From contig JAITWV010000169.1 of NCBI GenBank assembly GCA_031285105.1, positions 1 through 25,197 on the forward strand: DNA of 25,197 nucleotides. Reading direction: 5' to 3'. Positions 23,201 to 25,197 of this stretch are shown here, piece after piece. Numbering within the stretch: the first letter of the stretch is position 1; each line of letters opens with the position of its first letter. Origin of the DNA: Streptococcaceae bacterium. GTDB lineage: Bacteria; Bacillota; Bacilli; Lactobacillales; Streptococcaceae. The notes beneath the pieces are model-generated. The model saw only the letters and a program-made list of their open reading frames with translations, was not told where the DNA came from and did not search any database. Position numbers and translations under genes: made by a program.

Positions 23201-24133
23201 TCAGGGACAATAGCCGCTGCACGCATTGGGGCAAACACTATCACTTCAGATAAAATCAACGTTACAAGTCTTGCCGCAATCACAGGTGTATTAGGCACTC
23301 TCACCTCAGGAACCATCAATGGCAATGTGATTAATATTAACAACATCAACGCAAACAACATTGTGGCTGGCACATTAAATGCTTCATTGGTGAATGTGGC
23401 GAACTTAAACGCAGCAAACATTAGCACAGGTACTTTAAACGCTGCACGAATTGGTGCTGGAACGATTACTGCAGATAAAGTCAGCGCCAACTTCTTACAA
23501 GCAGTAACCGCCAACGCTTCTGTGCGAATCACCGGAACAGAAATTGCCTATTATCAAAGTGGCGTCAAAACCACCGCCATGAACTCTGTTGGTGCGCAAT
23601 GGTGGCGTGATGGGGTGAACATTGGACGAATCGGAACGAATAACCTTACGACTTCCACCGCTCATCGAGGATTGGTGTTTGATTTAGAATTTGGTGCACA
23701 GTATATGACGTGGGCGGCGAAACTCACCTCTACCGCTAGTCAATACACCACAAGATTTACCTGGTATCGTTCCAATTTAGGAGGCAATAATTTTGCCGGT
23801 TTCCATTTCGACGATGCAGTTTATTTCAACGGGCGCATTGGAACGGTTGCGGGCAATGGTACTTCACAAGCACAATTTGCACGGATGGTCATTGCCGGAG
23901 GAACACACTTAAGTTTACAAACGGTTCAAGGTGCTGCAGGAATTGTTTTTGCTTCCAGCAATTTATTTATTGGGGATGATGGTGTGTGGGTCGATTTTGG
24001 TATCATTCGTGAAATTTGCAAAAAACTAGCCGGACGAACCATCGCTCTACCAACCAGTTTCCATGCAGATGGACGTGCAGCTGGATGGTACAACCCACAA
24101 GCATTCAACACCTGGATGGAATACGCTTCTTAG
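20291..24133 (+). CDS. tal: Tail-tip/tail-fibre protein (Tal, endopeptidase-tail family) with repeats
   Basis: The 1280-residue protein starts with a TTG after GGGAGGAG. Residues 1 to about 365 are the Tal hub domain (gp44-like; EMEYPIDGLHAEKIKENRIL, HVRYRAQGLPL). Residues 391-432 form a small beta linker (FYGNSSQGKPANAKDGDLYF). About 437-653 is an E/K/Q-rich coiled coil built of near-repeats (QEKAKQLVDQLTQDFEDEKG). Residues 664-1067 are repeats of 55 residues. The C-terminal 213 residues (ending FNTWMEYAS) are a beta-rich head, the likely receptor-binding part. No HxH or other catalytic peptidase motif is recognised. Frames on the opposite strand through the repeats are shadows. Confidence 0.9.
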   Translation: MSFAILHSENETNFSTLGLGVLRDATRGVVHEKRNGEFFLEMEYPIDGLHAEKIKENRILRVDAGHRLKAQRFDIKRINKTSDKKLQIYAEHVRYRAQGLPLNHDIYIEGTAQTALNRWKSEIIGSHPFTVYSDVTTNASTHWKIPDVADAGDALGGVEGSILDRWHGEYLFDNFHIQLLSQRGRYANTILAYGRNITSLEQEKNIANTYTSIYPYATFHEDEKEIIKLLPEKIIDGKYINNYPSRKVQVVNLSDKFKDIKDFTDAKLRQYANAYLTENNVGLPSFSLTVKAIDLSKVLEYQEAISQREELELCDTVPLYYPSLGINDTAQVTGVVWNFISERYDEYEFGNFQTGLKSWLNGNIEHIKQQASLANQKAIIAVISANGKNTNFYGNSSQGKPANAKDGDLYFEVDGDKINIYQFIDGVWVDLLVGIPTKDFPTKEQITQEILEEIEKERVKIDQEIAEAENRAKEKAQNLVDQLTNEFDENKKQVTQNINEATQQAQEKAKQLVDQLTQDFEDEKGITKQAIDKAKNEAIAASSKMVNDLENEFNQEKVLVGQKITDAETRAKNQAGALVASLESDFNQNKTAVSNAIGQAKTQAITEANNFTQTLMTNLLNDEQTFASIVTEAVNLAAQQSQELIGTISSQVADHHSKLTAGSLAAINANLGTITAGTINANLVTITNLNASNISSGTLSADRLAAGSITAQKLNVAQLSAITSDLGTLTAGTINASLVNITNLNASALTTGTLAAARLGAGSITADKLSVSQLSAISSNLGTLTAGVIDASLVTITKLDASAITVGTLAAARLGAASITADKLSVSQLSAISSHIGTITAGTINALNMTITNLSGTAITVNSLNGDRLLANTIAANKLSVSQLSAISSNLGTLTAGVIDASLVTITKLDASAITVGTLAAARLGAASITADKLSVSQLSAISSNLGTLTAGSINAALVTITNLSADALTSGTIAAARIGANTITSDKINVTSLAAITGVLGTLTSGTINGNVININNINANNIVAGTLNASLVNVANLNAANISTGTLNAARIGAGTITADKVSANFLQAVTANASVRITGTEIAYYQSGVKTTAMNSVGAQWWRDGVNIGRIGTNNLTTSTAHRGLVFDLEFGAQYMTWAAKLTSTASQYTTRFTWYRSNLGGNNFAGFHFDDAVYFNGRIGTVAGNGTSQAQFARMVIAGGTHLSLQTVQGAAGIVFASSNLFIGDDGVWVDFGIIREICKKLAGRTIALPTSFHADGRAAGWYNPQAFNTWMEYAS
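22280..23491 (+). repeat. Six 165-bp tandem repeats plus a longer seventh in the tail-tip gene
   Basis: Units start at 22280, 22445, 22610, 22775, 22940 and 23105, each exactly 165 bp (55 codons), with the pattern LSAISSNLGTLTAG...NITNL...A-TTGTLAAARLGAGSITADKLSVSQ. The seventh unit (23270-23491) is 74 codons because a segment containing GTLNASLVNVANLN has been added. Units 3 and 5 encode identical protein and differ at only about six bases, while unit 4 between them is clearly different. The repeats form the shaft between the coiled coil and the C-terminal head, probably an elongated trimeric fibre. Confidence 0.9.
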
Positions 24134-24142
24134 GAGGAACGG

Positions 24143-24361
24143 ATGGAAAGAATAGAGTTACCAAACGTGATTACAGGATTGACGCGTTCAAAAGTCATTC
24201 CTGAAGAACCGGTTTTCGCAAAAAATGATAGCACCACCAACGAAGAATTATTAAAAGAACTAATTGCACTGAAACAATTAGTTCTTCAACAAAATCAAAC
24301 AATTGAAAATTTAACCGAAGAAATTCAAGAATTTAAAGGAGAAATGACCCATGCAAATTAG
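24143..24361 (+). CDS. Small coiled-coil protein following the tail-tip gene, 72 aa
   Basis: The ATG at 24143 follows TAGGAGGAACGG. The product begins MERIELPNVITGLTRSKVIP and then has a leucine/glutamine heptad helix (LLKELIALKQLVLQQNQTI) at about residues 35-65. Small proteins of this kind follow tail-fibre genes in Lactobacillales phages; function unknown. It overlaps the next gene by 11 bases. Confidence 0.75.
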   Translation: MERIELPNVITGLTRSKVIPEEPVFAKNDSTTNEELLKELIALKQLVLQQNQTIENLTEEIQEFKGEMTHAN

Positions 24362-24779
24362 AAAGCAGGATATCCCGATGATTGTACATGTATTAAATAA
24401 AATTGAACTGAAGGCAAAAATCAGTCGGATCAATTACCGCGTCAAGAAAAAATTAATCGCCAAAACCGAAGACATGGCCAACGATGAGAAAGATTTATTA
24501 GACCGTTATTGTCAAAAAGACGCAGACGGAAAATTAGTTGAAGCCGAAACTCCAGGTACTTGGAAATTGGTCGAAGAAACCAAAGAAGAATACATTCGTG
24601 AAAAAATCGAATTGTTGAACGAAGAAGAAACCGTTGATTTGTCTGAGTTTGGCAAAGGGACTCAGATGAAAATCTATTTTAAAGCATTAGAAAACTCAGA
24701 GACCAAACTCTCCGGGGAACAAGCTGATGCATTCAATTTATTTTTAGACAAGCTGGAGGAAGAAATCAATGGAAATTAA
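24351..24779 (+). CDS. DUF1617-like phage protein, 142 aa
   Basis: The start at 24351 is inside the end of the previous gene, with AAAGGAG (about 24337-24343) upstream. The protein is helical and charged: DIPMIVHVLNKIELKAKISR, then KDLLDRYCQKDADGKLVE, a tryptophan in TPGTWKLVEET, REKIELLNEEETVDL, and a final helix FNLFLDKLEEEING. This order (an N-terminal helix, a strand, W-K, then E-L-x-x-E-E) is that of the DUF1617 family found in the tail region of Gram-positive phages. Function unknown; perhaps a baseplate accessory. Confidence 0.65.
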   Translation: MQIRKQDIPMIVHVLNKIELKAKISRINYRVKKKLIAKTEDMANDEKDLLDRYCQKDADGKLVEAETPGTWKLVEETKEEYIREKIELLNEEETVDLSEFGKGTQMKIYFKALENSETKLSGEQADAFNLFLDKLEEEINGN

Positions 24780-24975
24780 AATGCGCAACCACAGTTTTGA
24801 GTACGATGAAAACGAAAAACCTACCGCTGCTTTGATTTATTTATCTGGAGAAAATGGACGTGAACATTTCAATTCTTGCATGGTGATTACCAATGAAGAT
24901 GTCGAATTGGCCAAAACACCGTTGCACCAGATTAAATCTTTAGCGGTTGCAAAATTAAGGCAAGCCATCAACTAA
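24769..24975 (+). CDS. Small phage protein of unknown function, 68 aa
   Basis: The ATG at 24769 follows TGGAGGAAGAAATCA and overlaps the previous stop region by 11 bases. The product begins MEIKMRNHSFEYDENEKPTA, then AALIYLSGENGREHFNSCMV and a helix ending LAVAKLRQAIN. It is soluble and looks like a single small alpha/beta domain. I do not recognise the family. It is followed 15 bases later by the last gene. Confidence 0.7.
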   Translation: MEIKMRNHSFEYDENEKPTAALIYLSGENGREHFNSCMVITNEDVELAKTPLHQIKSLAVAKLRQAIN

Positions 24976-24990
24976 AGGAGGGGTAAGCAA

Positions 24991-25197
24991 ATGTCTGAAG
25001 AACTTTTGAACCAGGAAGAAAATGAACAGCTAGCACCTTCAGAAGAGGATTTGGTGGAATCAGAAGAGGTTTCGATTGAAAATGAAGAAGAAAGCGATGC
25101 GCCTTTAGATGAACCTTTACTGGAAGTAGTTGAAGAACCCATGCCTGAACTGCATCCAAACTTACTCGCACCAGAGGTAGAAGAATCAATGGAAGAA
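24991..25197 (+). CDS. N-terminal part of a strongly acidic protein, cut by the window end
   Basis: An ATG at 24991 after AAAGGAGGGG opens a frame that runs off the right edge. The visible 69 residues begin MSEELLNQEENEQLAPSEED and consist largely of glutamate, aspartate, leucine and proline, with hardly any basic residue. Such a stretch is probably disordered. It is in operon with the preceding genes. Function and length cannot be judged from the window. Confidence 0.7.
   Translation, partial: MSEELLNQEENEQLAPSEEDLVESEEVSIENEEESDAPLDEPLLEVVEEPMPELHPNLLAPEVEESMEE

Noticed and set aside
22280..23491. Regularly spaced repeats as a possible CRISPR array
   Set aside because: The units are contiguous coding repeats of 165 bp without spacers, inside a tail-fibre gene.
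22255..23532. Long leftward open frame of 425 codons through the tail-fibre repeats
   Set aside because: It is a shadow of the 165-bp repeats; its composition (alanine, valine, isoleucine repeats) mirrors the sense strand and it has no ribosome binding site.

Overview
The window is part of a tailed bacteriophage or prophage of a low-GC Gram-positive host, most likely a member of the Lactobacillales (Enterococcus-like). The evidence is the A+T-rich coding sequence, strong AAGGAGG-type ribosome binding sites, tightly packed or overlapping genes, and a head-tail gene order typical of HK97-type siphoviruses of Firmicutes. The genus is inferred. No integrase, repressor, replication, lysis or host gene is present, so lysogeny cannot be judged.

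Region 1 (1-3767, + strand) is the end of the pre-late region. It holds small accessory proteins, two of them paralogous (801-950 and 1399-1554), an SPFH/prohibitin-like membrane protein with an extra N-terminal domain, and five tiny predicted membrane proteins (128, 947, 2611, 2787, 2923). These are followed by a sigma-region-4-like regulator, probably the late-gene activator, and an HNH endonuclease. A bidirectional terminator closes the region at 3789-3820.

Region 2 (3837-6866) interrupts the usual HNH-terminase adjacency. A leftward three-gene cassette runs from 5854 to 3837. It encodes a 49-aa basic/hydrophobic peptide, a protein with an ArdC N-terminal-like domain, and a 412-aa mobile-element protein with a GFRWSP...W motif. 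A rightward RNA with its own extended -10 promoter and an intrinsic terminator lies antisense to the 49-aa gene, a layout like a type I toxin-antitoxin or countertranscript control. About 1 kb without convincing genes follows: first a T-poor stretch with imperfect repeats (5994-6470), then an AT-rich stretch with C-tracts and inverted repeats just before terS, a plausible packaging (cos) and late-promoter region.

Region 3 (6867-15515, + strand) is the packaging, head and connector module: TerS (P27-like), TerL, two small proteins with an unusual overlap, portal, ClpP-like prohead protease, HK97-type capsid, four head-tail connector/tail-completion proteins, major tail protein, a terminator, and the tail-assembly chaperone pair made by a -1 frameshift on an A8 run.

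Region 4 (15534-25197) is the tail tip: TP901-type tape measure (1337 aa), distal tail protein, and a 1280-aa tail-tip/tail-fibre protein with a coiled coil and six exact-length 165-bp repeats plus a longer seventh. Then come a coiled-coil protein, a DUF1617-like protein, a small unknown protein, and a strongly acidic protein cut by the window end.

The most interesting part is region 2. It looks like an acquired cassette, possibly anti-defence, carrying its own antisense-RNA control inside the packaging locus. Second is the SPFH and small-membrane-protein cluster.
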